A DNA stretch of 64,000 nt from Chitinophagales bacterium. GTDB lineage: Bacteria; Bacteroidota; Bacteroidia; Chitinophagales; JADIYW01. The notes beneath the pieces were generated by a model that did no database searches, was not told the origin of the DNA, and saw only the letters and a list, made by a program, of their open reading frames with translations. The stretch's first letter is position 1, and every line of letters starts with the position of its first letter. Shown here one piece after another: positions 8,162 through 16,407 of the stretch. Location of the stretch: assembly GCA_023957235.1 (NCBI GenBank), contig JAMLHI010000006.1, positions 1-64,000 of the forward strand, written 5' to 3'. Both the position numbers and the translations under genes were made by a program.

Positions 8162-10309
8162 ATGAAAAATCTTTTACTTCTTTTCATGACTGTTTATAGT
8201 TTAAATGCATATTCACAAAGGACTTGTGGTTCGCATACACTTTATGAACACAATATGGCTACTGATGAAAATTTTCAAAAGAGAGATAAGCAAATTGAAG
8301 ATTTTACTCTTCAATTTATGAAATCTCATTCTTCATCAAGAATGGCAGCAGAAGAAGTTATTATCCCAGTAGTATTCCATGTGGTTTACAACACGTCTAT
8401 TCCGAAGGAAAATATTCCAGATGCTGCTATTTATGAACAACTTGAAACTTTAAATAAAGATTTTAATGCGCTCAATGAAGATATATTGAAAGTTCCTGAG
8501 CCTTTCAAACCTTTTATTGGCAATTTTAAATTAAAATTTGTTTTGGCTAATAGAGATCCAAATGGGAATGTGACTAATGGAATTCTTCGAGTTCCTACTA
8601 CACGGAAAGATTTCAATATACTGAATAACAATATTAAATATGCTAATAAAGGTGGGAGTGCTGCTTGGGATACCAAAAGCTATTTGAATATTTGGGTAGG
8701 TGATGTAAAAGATGAAGCTAATCAACCAGGTCTTTTAGGTTATGCTACATTTCCAACTAGTGTAGGCTCTGTGCTAGATGGAGTTGTTATTAGTTATACG
8801 GCATTAGGAAAAACAGGTGCAGAAAGTCCTTTTAATTTGGGAAGAACTGCAACACATGAAGTAGGTCATTATTTCAATTTAAGACATATTTGGGGAGATC
8901 AAAATAATTGTACCTCTGATGATTTAGTCGGTGATACCCCTCAACAATATAAAGCCTCTAGTGGCAATCCTACTTTCCCTAAGGAAGATCAATGTACAAA
9001 AGGTAATGGAATCATGTTTATGAATTATATGGATTATTCATATGATAAATCTTTGATCATGTTTACGCTAGAACAAGCTAGTCGTATGACGGCCGCTTTA
9101 GATGGTCCGAGAAAATTGTTGAAAACTTCTAAGGGATATGTAGATGAGCCTAAAAATAATGTTGATTTACAACTGCTAAGAATTGTTTATCCTATTACAA
9201 ATATTTGCTTTGGAGATGTTTTACCAGTAGTTCGGGTGAAGTCCTTGGGTGTTAATGAGGTTAAAAATTTCACTGTTTCTTTGCATTTGAATAATATACT
9301 TACTCAATCTCAATCATGGAGTGGAGTAATGCATTTTGGGGATTCTGTAAATATTGTTTTTGATCCCATTTTTTTAGCAGAAGGTGCGTATAATGTTTCT
9401 TATACTGTTACTCTAAGTGGTGATGAAAATCCAGATAATAATTCTAAATCTCAAGTGTTAAATGTTGCAGGTGTAACTGCTTTGCCATTTAATGAAAATT
9501 TTGAGAGCCTGCTGTTTAATAATGGAGTGGCTATTAATAATCCTGATGGAAAAATAACATGGACAAGGTCATCAATCAATGCGAGTACTCTAGGAAATTA
9601 TTCATTTTTCATCAATAATTTTGAATATGATCCAGAGGCTTTAGATGTTGGATATGGTGAAAAGGATGATATTGTACTTCCCAATTTAAGTTTTAGTAAT
9701 CAGTCTAATGTCAAGATGATATTTGATTTGTCAGCCGCTCAATATACAAGTGTGATGACTTCAGATAATAATTGGGACTCATTGCAGGTATTGATTTCTA
9801 CGGATTGTGGCAAATCTTTTTCATTGTTGTACAACAAATTTGCTGGTAGTTTGATTACAATTCCTACTGCCAAAACTACTTTTTTTACACCATCTCAATT
9901 GTCTCAATGGAGAACAGAAACAATAGATTTAAGTGCTTATGATGGTTTGGATCAGGTTAAATTAGTGATTAGAAATATTTCCAATTTTGAAAATAATATC
10001 TATATCGATAATTTGAGAATATTGGGTGATGTTGTTACTGGACTCAATCAAACTTCATCAGAGGTGCAAATCAGCCTTTTCCCCAATCCAACTAATCAAC
10101 AAGTGACAGTGCGTATGGGGCATTTAGTGTCTAAGTTGAAGTCTGTAGAATGGATAAACATGATGGGGCAGTCTGTTTCAATGGATATGCTTTACAATGA
10201 TAGAAATACATTATATTTTGATTTTTCAAATCAGTCAAAAGGCTTGTATATAGCTAGGTTTTTATTTGAAGATGGTTCAGTAAAAACTGATAAGTTACTT
10301 GTACAATAA
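8162..10309 (+). CDS. Secreted M43-like zinc metalloprotease with T9SS sorting domain
   Basis: The protein has 715 residues. A signal peptide (about 1-19, ending NAYSQ) is followed by a pappalysin-type M43 protease domain: the zinc motif is H232-E233-x2-H236-x5-H242 (HEVGHYFNLRH), and the Met-turn is in FMNYMDYS. The usual Gly of HExxHxxGxxH is Asn here, which also occurs in Bacteroidota homologues as far as I recall. After about residue 330 come beta-sandwich segments (CARDB-like, then an adhesion-type domain with DNLRIL), and from about 635 a type A T9SS C-terminal domain (ISLFPNPTNQQVTV through GLYIARF to DKLLVQ). It would be exported by Sec and then T9SS to the surface. A TATCTTTG -7 box lies at 8136-8143, close before the ATG. 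Confidence 0.88.
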   Translation: MKNLLLLFMTVYSLNAYSQRTCGSHTLYEHNMATDENFQKRDKQIEDFTLQFMKSHSSSRMAAEEVIIPVVFHVVYNTSIPKENIPDAAIYEQLETLNKDFNALNEDILKVPEPFKPFIGNFKLKFVLANRDPNGNVTNGILRVPTTRKDFNILNNNIKYANKGGSAAWDTKSYLNIWVGDVKDEANQPGLLGYATFPTSVGSVLDGVVISYTALGKTGAESPFNLGRTATHEVGHYFNLRHIWGDQNNCTSDDLVGDTPQQYKASSGNPTFPKEDQCTKGNGIMFMNYMDYSYDKSLIMFTLEQASRMTAALDGPRKLLKTSKGYVDEPKNNVDLQLLRIVYPITNICFGDVLPVVRVKSLGVNEVKNFTVSLHLNNILTQSQSWSGVMHFGDSVNIVFDPIFLAEGAYNVSYTVTLSGDENPDNNSKSQVLNVAGVTALPFNENFESLLFNNGVAINNPDGKITWTRSSINASTLGNYSFFINNFEYDPEALDVGYGEKDDIVLPNLSFSNQSNVKMIFDLSAAQYTSVMTSDNNWDSLQVLISTDCGKSFSLLYNKFAGSLITIPTAKTTFFTPSQLSQWRTETIDLSAYDGLDQVKLVIRNISNFENNIYIDNLRILGDVVTGLNQTSSEVQISLFPNPTNQQVTVRMGHLVSKLKSVEWINMMGQSVSMDMLYNDRNTLYFDFSNQSKGLYIARFLFEDGSVKTDKLLVQ

Positions 10310-10383
10310 GAATTTTGATTTTCTTTATTCTTATAGATCATTATTAAATTGATAGATTAGGATATGAATTTTATGTGTCAAAT

Positions 10384-11007
10384 ATGTCTATAGCAATTCT
10401 TGAGCAATATTTCCCTGATTTATCAGATGAACAAAAGGGAAAGTTTGAACAAATGATAAAACTTTATCAGGATTGGAATGAAAAAATCAATGTCATTTCA
10501 AGAAAAGATATGGATGAATTTGTTGAAAGGCATATTTTACATTCGCTTTCAATAGCCAAATATCTTCCAATGAAAGAGGGATGGTATGTTGTGGACTTAG
10601 GTACTGGTGGAGGTTTTCCGGGTATTCCATTAGCGATATTATATCCAAATGTTCAGTTTGTTTTAGTGGATTCCATTGGTAAGAAAATTAAAGTGGTGGA
10701 GGCTGTGAAAAATGATTTGAAATTAGATAATGTCAGAGCGATTTGGGGTAGAGTAGAAAATGTTGATGTCAAAGCTAATTTAGTGGTTACAAGAGCTGTC
10801 GCTCCCTTATCTCAATTGGTTACTTGGACTAAGAAAATCTTAAAGCCTCAGTCAAAAGGAATAATAGCCTTGAAAGGAGGAGAGCTTTCCGAAGAATTGA
10901 AGGGCTTCAAAAGAAATACAAAGGTGACACCTTTGCCTGAAATTTACAAAAATGAATCTTTTTTTGAAACGAAAGTAATAGTGCATTATAAACCCTCTTC
11001 TATTTGA
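10384..11007 (+). CDS. rsmG: 16S rRNA (guanine-527-N7)-methyltransferase RsmG
   Basis: It transfers a methyl group from SAM to N7 of G527 in 16S rRNA. The protein has about 207 residues, normal for RsmG/GidB. The SAM-binding motif I is VVDLGTGGGFPGIPLAI, followed by VDSIGKK, and the family motif VTRAVAPL is present. I prefer the ATG at 10384 over an in-frame GTG at 10375, since the family usually begins a few residues before the ILEQYFPDLS segment. It stands alone on the plus strand between the protease and the bifunctional-nuclease gene, with no terminator visible. Confidence 0.95.
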   Translation: MSIAILEQYFPDLSDEQKGKFEQMIKLYQDWNEKINVISRKDMDEFVERHILHSLSIAKYLPMKEGWYVVDLGTGGGFPGIPLAILYPNVQFVLVDSIGKKIKVVEAVKNDLKLDNVRAIWGRVENVDVKANLVVTRAVAPLSQLVTWTKKILKPQSKGIIALKGGELSEELKGFKRNTKVTPLPEIYKNESFFETKVIVHYKPSSI

Positions 11008-11137
11008 TTTTTTGGATTGTATTTATATTAACATTATTTATATAATTGCATAATTCCAAAGATGATAATTAGATAGTTTTAATAGATTGCTAGTTCTTAT
11101 TTCCCTTTATTCAACGTATATTGCACATGGAAATATT

Positions 11138-11746
11138 ATGGAAAAGATTCGTTTGAAAATATTGTCTGTCTCACCAAGTCTTGCTCAAAACAATACTTAT
11201 GTTGTAGTTTTGGGTGATGTCGAAAGGCAAAGAAATTTACCTATAGTAGTTGGAAATACTGAAGCTCAGTCTATTATTTTGGTGATAGAACAATTAATGA
11301 CGCCACGACCATTGACACATGATTTGATGAAAAGAATTATGGATTCCTATGATATTGAATTAAAAGAAATTATTATCAGCAAAGTGATTGAAGGAGTGTT
11401 TTTCTCTCAGTTGATTTGTGAAAGAAATGGCCAAAGTATAACGATTGATTCAAGAACTTCAGATGCTATTGCATTGGCAGTTAGATATAATTGTCCAATT
11501 TATACTTATGATACAATCATGGAGTCACTGGGAATAGATAAAGAAGATTTAGAAGGCAATGAAATAGAAAGTATTGAAGAAAGTGAGACTTTTCAAGATA
11601 TGATTCAACCTGCGATTGAATCTAAAGTGTCTGAATTAAGTATGTCTTCAAATGCTGAATTAGAAAGTATGCTGGCCAAAGCTTTGGAACATGAAGATTA
11701 TGAAAGAGCTGCAATAATCAGAGATGAACTTGATAAAAGAAAATGA
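11138..11746 (+). CDS. Bifunctional nuclease (BFN/DUF151) domain protein with UVR motif
   Basis: Residues 1-150 form the BFN/DUF151 domain (VVLGDVERQRNLPIVVG, then SRTSDAIALAVRYNCPIYT), which in other bacteria and plants has been reported as a nuclease or stress protein. The C-terminal 35 residues carry a UvrB/UvrC-type UVR motif (LAKALEHEDYERAAIIRDEL), which mediates protein contacts in UvrB, UvrC and Clp/Mcs proteins. This fusion is typical of Bacteroidota. The ATG at 11138 fits the family N-terminus (MEKIRLKILSVSPS); an upstream in-frame TTG at 11087 would add 17 unlikely residues. It stands alone. Confidence 0.88.
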   Translation: MEKIRLKILSVSPSLAQNNTYVVVLGDVERQRNLPIVVGNTEAQSIILVIEQLMTPRPLTHDLMKRIMDSYDIELKEIIISKVIEGVFFSQLICERNGQSITIDSRTSDAIALAVRYNCPIYTYDTIMESLGIDKEDLEGNEIESIEESETFQDMIQPAIESKVSELSMSSNAELESMLAKALEHEDYERAAIIRDELDKRK

Positions 11747-11856
11747 TCTTAAAAAAATCAGATTTCTTATTTTTTGAAATTAAATTTCTTGAATAGTAGA
11801 TGCGAATTAAGGGTTTAATTCTATCTTTTGTCTTAATATTTGTTAGAAATAGATAA

Positions 11857-11869
11857 ATTAATAATTAAT
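11857..11869. promoter_or_regulatory. Possible metal-regulator operator before feoA
   Basis: The symmetric AT-rich element ATTAATAATTAAT lies 45 bases before the feoA start. Ferrous-iron uptake operons are commonly controlled by Fur or DtxR-type repressors, which bind such AT-rich palindromes. In a genome this AT-rich the match could be chance, so the confidence is low. Confidence 0.2.
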
Positions 11870-11913
11870 CTAAATTAGAACCCTTATTTTTACTCATTCT
11901 TAATAAGCAAGAA

Positions 11914-12141
11914 GTGCAGACATTAGATCAAATCAAGACTGGCTATCGTGCAAGAGTGGTTTCTTATAAAGAACCCATTATAGCAAGTCGCTTAATGGCA
12001 ATGGGTATCATTCCGGGTACAGAGTTAATGGTACTAAGGAAATCCTTAATGAGTTCAACTTATTTTATTCAGTTTCCCAAATTGGCATTAGCACTTAGAA
12101 GAGATGAAGCTGCATTGATTGTTATTGAAAGCGAGATATAA
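11914..12141 (+). CDS. feoA: Ferrous iron transport protein A
   Basis: This 75-residue protein is a single SH3-like FeoA domain (LDQIKTGYRARVVS, then LMAMGIIPGTELMVL and ALRRDEAALIVIE). It is cytoplasmic and works with FeoB in Fe2+ uptake. The start codon is GTG at 11914, because no ATG precedes the domain in frame. It ends 5 bases before feoB, so the two are one operon. In this genome FeoA is a separate polypeptide, not fused to FeoB. Confidence 0.93.
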   Translation: MQTLDQIKTGYRARVVSYKEPIIASRLMAMGIIPGTELMVLRKSLMSSTYFIQFPKLALALRRDEAALIVIESEI

Positions 12142-12146
12142 TTATA

Positions 12147-14249
12147 ATGAGTTTTTCGAAATATCAAGTTGCATTATCCGGAAATCCGAATGTTGGAAAA
12201 TCATCTGTTTTTAATTTATTAACTGGATTGCATCAGACAGTCGGGAATTTTCCGGGAGTAACAGTAGATAGGAAGTCAGGGGTCTTTCAATTGGGGCAAT
12301 TAGGCAAAGTCAGTATAATTGATTTGCCAGGTTTATATAGCTTATTTCCTTCTTCTGAAGATGAAAAAGTAGTAGTGGATGTCTTAATGAGAGGAGTCAA
12401 TGATTCTTCGATAGATATTGTAGGATATATTGTAGATGCCAATGACCTAGAAAGAAATCTTTTACTTTTTACTCAAATTAGAGATTTAGGATATAAAATG
12501 GTAGTCGGTGTTAATATGTTGGACACTGCACTAGCCAATGGACTTCAGATAGATTTACAAGGACTGAGTCTTTCCTTTGGAGTACCTTTTGTGGGTATAA
12601 ATGGTAGGACAGGTGAGGGGATAGAAGAGTTTAAAAACTCGCTAGAGCATGAAATTTTCAATCAGGCTACCAAGTGTTCTTATCAATTTAGTGATAATGA
12701 AGAGCAAATAGCTAAAGATGTGAATTCAATCATTCAGTTTGATTCTCAATATATTGCATTGTTATTGGCTCATCAATATAAAAGGAGTCCATTATTAAAG
12801 GATACCCAAAAGGAATTTATTGCCACACTTATTAAAAAGTATAGCTTTAATTCGATTGATATTCAATTGGATGAGATGATGAAGCGCTACCAAATGATTA
12901 CTCCTTTGGTACAGAAATCTTCAAGCCATATCCCTATGGAAATGGATTCTTTGACAAGGAAAATTGACAAAATTCTTACTCATCGCATATTTGGATTAGT
13001 ATTTTTTATTGGACTAATGCTTCTTGTTTTTCAGGCCATATTTTCATGGGCAGAGAAGCCTATGGAATGGATAGAAGGTGGTTTTGTTGGTCTGAATCAA
13101 ATAATTTCTGGAATTGTTCCAGACGGTTGGTTTCAGAGGTTGCTGACAGATGGCATAGTAAGTGGACTTTCTGGAGTACTGGTTTTTATTCCTCAGATTG
13201 CTATTTTATTCTTTTTGGTTTCCATTTTGGAAGAGTCAGGATATATGGCAAGGGTAGTCTATATGATGGATAGCTTCATGAGGAGATTTGGATTAAATGG
13301 CAGAAGTGTGGTTTCATTGATATCAGGAGGAGCATGTGCTATTCCCGCTATAATGTCCACTAGGACGATAAGTAATTGGAAAGAGCGACTAACTACAATT
13401 ATGGTGACTCCTTTGATCAGCTGTTCGGCCCGTATTCCTATTTTTGCTATTCTTATAGCGATAGCTATACCTGCCGAAAAGGTTGGAGGTTGGATCAGTT
13501 TGCAGGCCTTAGTGTTTATGGGATTGTATGTCTTAGGTACTGGAACGGCTTTAATAGTAGCATGGGTTTTTCATAAAATTTTAAAAACAGAAGAAAGGAG
13601 TTTCTTGGTCATGGAACTGCCTAGGTATCAAATGCCTCAGTGGAGAGGTGTGTTTTATAATGTATGGGAAAAAGTGAAAGTGTTTATTATAGAAGCTGGT
13701 AGAGTCATATTTTTCATATCTATTTTATTGTGGTTTATGGCATCTTATGGACCCAAGAAGTCTATGGATGCTGCAAGAAAAAAAGCTCAACAAGAATACG
13801 CAGTTTCACAAGAGATATCATTAACCCAATTGACCAAATCTTATGAATTGGAGGCTTCTTATGCAGGCATTGCTGGCCGAATGATTGAACCATTGATTAG
13901 ACCTCTAGGCTATGATTGGAAGATTGGTATCGCCCTATTGACCTCTTTTGCAGCTAGAGAAATCTTTGTTGGAACGATGGCGACCATTTATGCTGTGGGA
14001 GACGATAATAATACTACTTTACTCAAGGAAAGGCTTCAAGAGGCTACTTTTTCTGGTAGTAACAAAAAAGTGTTTACAGTAGGAACCTCTATTTCACTGA
14101 TGATATTTTACCTTTTTGCAATGCAATGCATGAGTACCGTGGCAGTAGTGAGACGGGAGACAAAATCATTGAAATGGCCAGCTATTCAGATGTTGTACAT
14201 GGGTGTTTTGGCTTATGTTGGAGGATGGATTGCTGCTTCTATTTTCTAA
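12147..14249 (+). CDS. feoB: Ferrous iron transport protein B
   Basis: A 700-residue inner-membrane Fe2+ transporter with an N-terminal G domain: G1 GNPNVGKSS (12-20), G2 in FPGVTVDRKSG, G3 DLPGLYSL, and G4 as NMLD. A helical spacer follows, then two Gate domains, with GGACAIPAIMSTRTI and SCSARIPIFAILIA holding the conserved cysteines, and REIFVGTMATIYAVG near the C-terminus. The length is usual for Bacteroidota FeoB. It forms an operon with feoA. No FeoC is seen downstream, where an intergenic repeat region begins. Confidence 0.97.
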   Translation: MSFSKYQVALSGNPNVGKSSVFNLLTGLHQTVGNFPGVTVDRKSGVFQLGQLGKVSIIDLPGLYSLFPSSEDEKVVVDVLMRGVNDSSIDIVGYIVDANDLERNLLLFTQIRDLGYKMVVGVNMLDTALANGLQIDLQGLSLSFGVPFVGINGRTGEGIEEFKNSLEHEIFNQATKCSYQFSDNEEQIAKDVNSIIQFDSQYIALLLAHQYKRSPLLKDTQKEFIATLIKKYSFNSIDIQLDEMMKRYQMITPLVQKSSSHIPMEMDSLTRKIDKILTHRIFGLVFFIGLMLLVFQAIFSWAEKPMEWIEGGFVGLNQIISGIVPDGWFQRLLTDGIVSGLSGVLVFIPQIAILFFLVSILEESGYMARVVYMMDSFMRRFGLNGRSVVSLISGGACAIPAIMSTRTISNWKERLTTIMVTPLISCSARIPIFAILIAIAIPAEKVGGWISLQALVFMGLYVLGTGTALIVAWVFHKILKTEERSFLVMELPRYQMPQWRGVFYNVWEKVKVFIIEAGRVIFFISILLWFMASYGPKKSMDAARKKAQQEYAVSQEISLTQLTKSYELEASYAGIAGRMIEPLIRPLGYDWKIGIALLTSFAAREIFVGTMATIYAVGDDNNTTLLKERLQEATFSGSNKKVFTVGTSISLMIFYLFAMQCMSTVAVVRRETKSLKWPAIQMLYMGVLAYVGGWIAASIF

Positions 14250-14717
14250 TTTTTATAGAGAGAGTACAGAGAAATTCTTATTGATTTATTTTTTTGGATT
14301 TACTCACTGTACCACCTGTCGAAGCGAAAGAATCTCATTTCTAGACTATATTTTTATAGATGCTTACAGCATGACATTTTGGTATAATTATACTCTCTCT
14401 GTCACCCTGTAAGGGTCTCATTCCTATACTGTATTCTATAAAGATGCTTACAGCATGACATTTTGGTATAATTATACCCTCTCTGTCACCCTGCGGTCGC
14501 TGAGCATTCTAAGATAAAACCAAATGTTTTTTACTCTTTTTTTGTTTTATTTTTTTCAAAAAAAAGAGGAATAAAAAGAAAATAATAAGTACAGCTTTTT
14601 TCCAATGCGACAACAAATTAAAAACGAATAATGAAGGCGGTTTTACTATCACAAACATTATCTAAACATCTATTAGAGAAGAAATGTATTGATAGTCTAA
14701 GTTATTAGCCTGTAATA
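14250..14717. other. 468-base intergenic region with duplicated element
   Basis: No gene is supported between feoB and dcd. The region holds a direct repeat (14358-14493, listed separately) and, before it, a related fragment (14306-14335, ending AGAATCTCATTT). A T-rich stretch at 14526-14570 follows. The genes on either side converge on it, and no classical terminator stem is seen. Confidence 0.6.
14358..14493. repeat. Two direct copies of a 52-base intergenic repeat
   Basis: Copy 1 (14358-14409) and copy 2 (14442-14493) both begin AGATGCTTACAGCATGACAT and end CTCTCTGTCACCCTG, and differ at one base. They are 32 bases apart. Copy 1 is followed by AAGGGTCTCATT, a sequence resembling the dispersed non-coding repeats (GTCACCCTG...GGGTCTC) that recur between genes in many Bacteroidota. 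No terminal repeats or protein are linked to them. Confidence 0.85.
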
Positions 14718-15257
14718 TTAAAATTCAAAATTTTTCCACATCATTGATGCTTGAGGAAGTGGGCTTTTTTCGATGTATTTTGCTGACTGCTTTTTATTGT
14801 AAAAATTATTGATTCCACCTTCTACGGTAAAATAAATCAATTGGCCAACAGGCATTCCTGCATATACTTTTACAGGTTGGATACAAGAAATCTCCAATGT
14901 CCAGTGGTTGCAAAAACCCACATCTCCCTTTCCTGCGGTTGCATGGATATTTATTCCCAATCTTCCTATCGATGATTTTCCCTCTAAAAAAGGAACATGT
15001 GCATGGGTTTCGGTATATTCTTCTGTCGAACCTAAATACAATACATTGGGTTGTAATATATATCCTTCTTCGGGTATTTCTATGATTTTGATAGGGTTGT
15101 ATTTTTTTGCATCTAAGATTTCAGATTCATAAATGGCTAAAAATTGACTAAGATGAACATCATAAGAGTTTGTTCCTAAACATTCTGGTCGGAATGGATC
15201 AACTACAATATTTCCATTATTGATTTCTTCAAGGATGCTTCTGTCCGAAAGTATCAT
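14718..15257 (-). CDS. dcd: dCTP deaminase
   Basis: It deaminates dCTP to dUTP, feeding thymidylate synthesis. The 179 residues follow the Dcd fold: ILSDRSI at the N-terminus, FLEGKSSIGRLGI with the conserved Ser and Arg, HATAGKGDVGFCNHWTLEI with the catalytic Glu, and GMPVGQLIYF. No extra dUTPase signature distinguishes a bifunctional DCD-DUT, so plain deaminase is the cautious call. The gene reads leftwards and is convergent with feoB. It starts at the ATG at 15257, directly at the family N-terminus. Confidence 0.95.
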   Translation of the reverse strand: MILSDRSILEEINNGNIVVDPFRPECLGTNSYDVHLSQFLAIYESEILDAKKYNPIKIIEIPEEGYILQPNVLYLGSTEEYTETHAHVPFLEGKSSIGRLGINIHATAGKGDVGFCNHWTLEISCIQPVKVYAGMPVGQLIYFTVEGGINNFYNKKQSAKYIEKSPLPQASMMWKNFEF

Positions 15258-15321
15258 ACTTTTTTTTGCTAAAGTAAGAAATGTATTAGAAATGCTTTGG
15301 AAACTAAATAGTAGATTAAAT

Positions 15322-15831
15322 TTATTTGTGACTTTTGAGCATAAATGCAGCTATTAAGCTTAAAATACTTCCTATAACTATCTGGCTGACCCATCCCAAA
15401 CTGATAAATATAGCAGGTTTCTGAAAAGTGGCAGCTACTTCCATAGCTTTGTCAACAGATGCTTGGGGAATTCCATCTTTGAGCATTTTTGCACGTTGCA
15501 TTTCTTGAATGCCTTCAATAAAATGTGTGTCAATGAAGTGAATATGTACAATTAAATATGCAGTACTGATAAGTGAGGCAATTAAAAATGTATAAAAACT
15601 AACTTTTAATGCGTCTGAAAATAAGAGAAATCCCTTGTTCTGATTTTTGGTTTGATAAACAACGTAAATAATAGCTATAAAGTAGATAAGATAGACACTG
15701 TATCCTACCCAGACTTCTTTATCTATACCGATTATATAAGCAACCAAGGTATATAAAATAAGAAATAGCCCTAAAAATAAGCCGTAGTTCAAATAGATAG
15801 CTTTCAAATTGGTTTTTGGCTCATTTGTCAT
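15322..15831 (-). CDS. DUF4199-family membrane protein
   Basis: The protein has 169 residues and four predicted membrane segments (about 15-35, 42-58, 75-97 and 140-162). The soluble part between segments three and four contains the amphipathic QEMQRAKMLKDGIP, and the last segment is followed by the basic KSHK. This layout and the wording of the helices fit DUF4199, a small Bacteroidota family without known function. The gene is upstream of dcd in the same direction, with a 64-base gap, so co-transcription is possible. Confidence 0.75.
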   Translation of the reverse strand: MTNEPKTNLKAIYLNYGLFLGLFLILYTLVAYIIGIDKEVWVGYSVYLIYFIAIIYVVYQTKNQNKGFLLFSDALKVSFYTFLIASLISTAYLIVHIHFIDTHFIEGIQEMQRAKMLKDGIPQASVDKAMEVAATFQKPAIFISLGWVSQIVIGSILSLIAAFMLKSHK

Positions 15832-15975
15832 TATTCACAATCAGTTTGATTTTAAATCCAATATACTTCTTTTATATAGATATTAAAACTGTTAAAAAAA
15901 CTTTATAATTATGAATTCTGTATGGCCATGACATCTTTATGACAATTGGATTTCTTTTATAAGATATAATAATTC

Positions 15976-15983
15976 TACCTTTG
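15976..15983 (+). promoter_or_regulatory. Likely -7 box of the ccmEF operon
   Basis: TACCTTTG matches TAnnTTTG and lies 26 bases before the ccmE ATG, a normal leader distance for this phylum. A -33 TTG at the ideal spacing is not seen. Confidence 0.5.
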
Positions 15984-16008
15984 CAGAGAATATTTAATAG
16001 GAAAGTAC

Positions 16009-16401
16009 ATGAAAAAGACTCATATTATTGCTTTAGTATTTATTGCAGTTTTAGTTGGCGTTTTAATCAGTATGTTGGGTGATTTTAGCCGTTATGAGAC
16101 ATTTGATTCAACCTATGCTAAAAAAGGAAAGGAGATAAATGTAGTAGGAGTCTTAGATACTTCTACTCCAATGATATATGAACCCTTAAAAGACCCTAAT
16201 AAATTTATTTTTTATTTGAAAGATGAAAAAGGAGGGGTTAAAGAAGTGCTTTATAAGGGAGAAAAGCCTAGAGATTTTGAACGTTCTGAGAAGATTGTGA
16301 TTACCGGAAAGTTAGAGGGAGAACAATTTGTGGCTTCAAAAATATTAATGAAATGCCCATCTAAGTATGTGGAGGATCAAGTTCAAACAGCATCTTTATA
16401 A
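16009..16401 (+). CDS. ccmE: Cytochrome c maturation protein CcmE, Cys-type haem chaperone
   Basis: CcmE is an inner-membrane-anchored periplasmic haem chaperone. The 130 residues comprise a short N-terminal anchor (5-24) and an OB-fold domain (VVGVLDTST, FYLKDEKGG, EKIVITGKLEGE). In E. coli CcmE the covalent haem ligand is the His of HxxxY; here the matching place is C116-P-S-K-Y120 (KCPSKY), the Cys variant known from some other bacteria and archaea. It is followed 6 bases later by the CcmF-like gene, which uses the loaded haem. CcmABC are not in this window. Confidence 0.9.
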   Translation: MKKTHIIALVFIAVLVGVLISMLGDFSRYETFDSTYAKKGKEINVVGVLDTSTPMIYEPLKDPNKFIFYLKDEKGGVKEVLYKGEKPRDFERSEKIVITGKLEGEQFVASKILMKCPSKYVEDQVQTASL

Positions 16402-16407
16402 TTATTT

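Noticed and set aside
14358..14493. Possible MITE or small IS
   Set aside because: The copies are direct, not inverted, and no terminal inverted repeats or target duplications are visible; kept only as a repeat.
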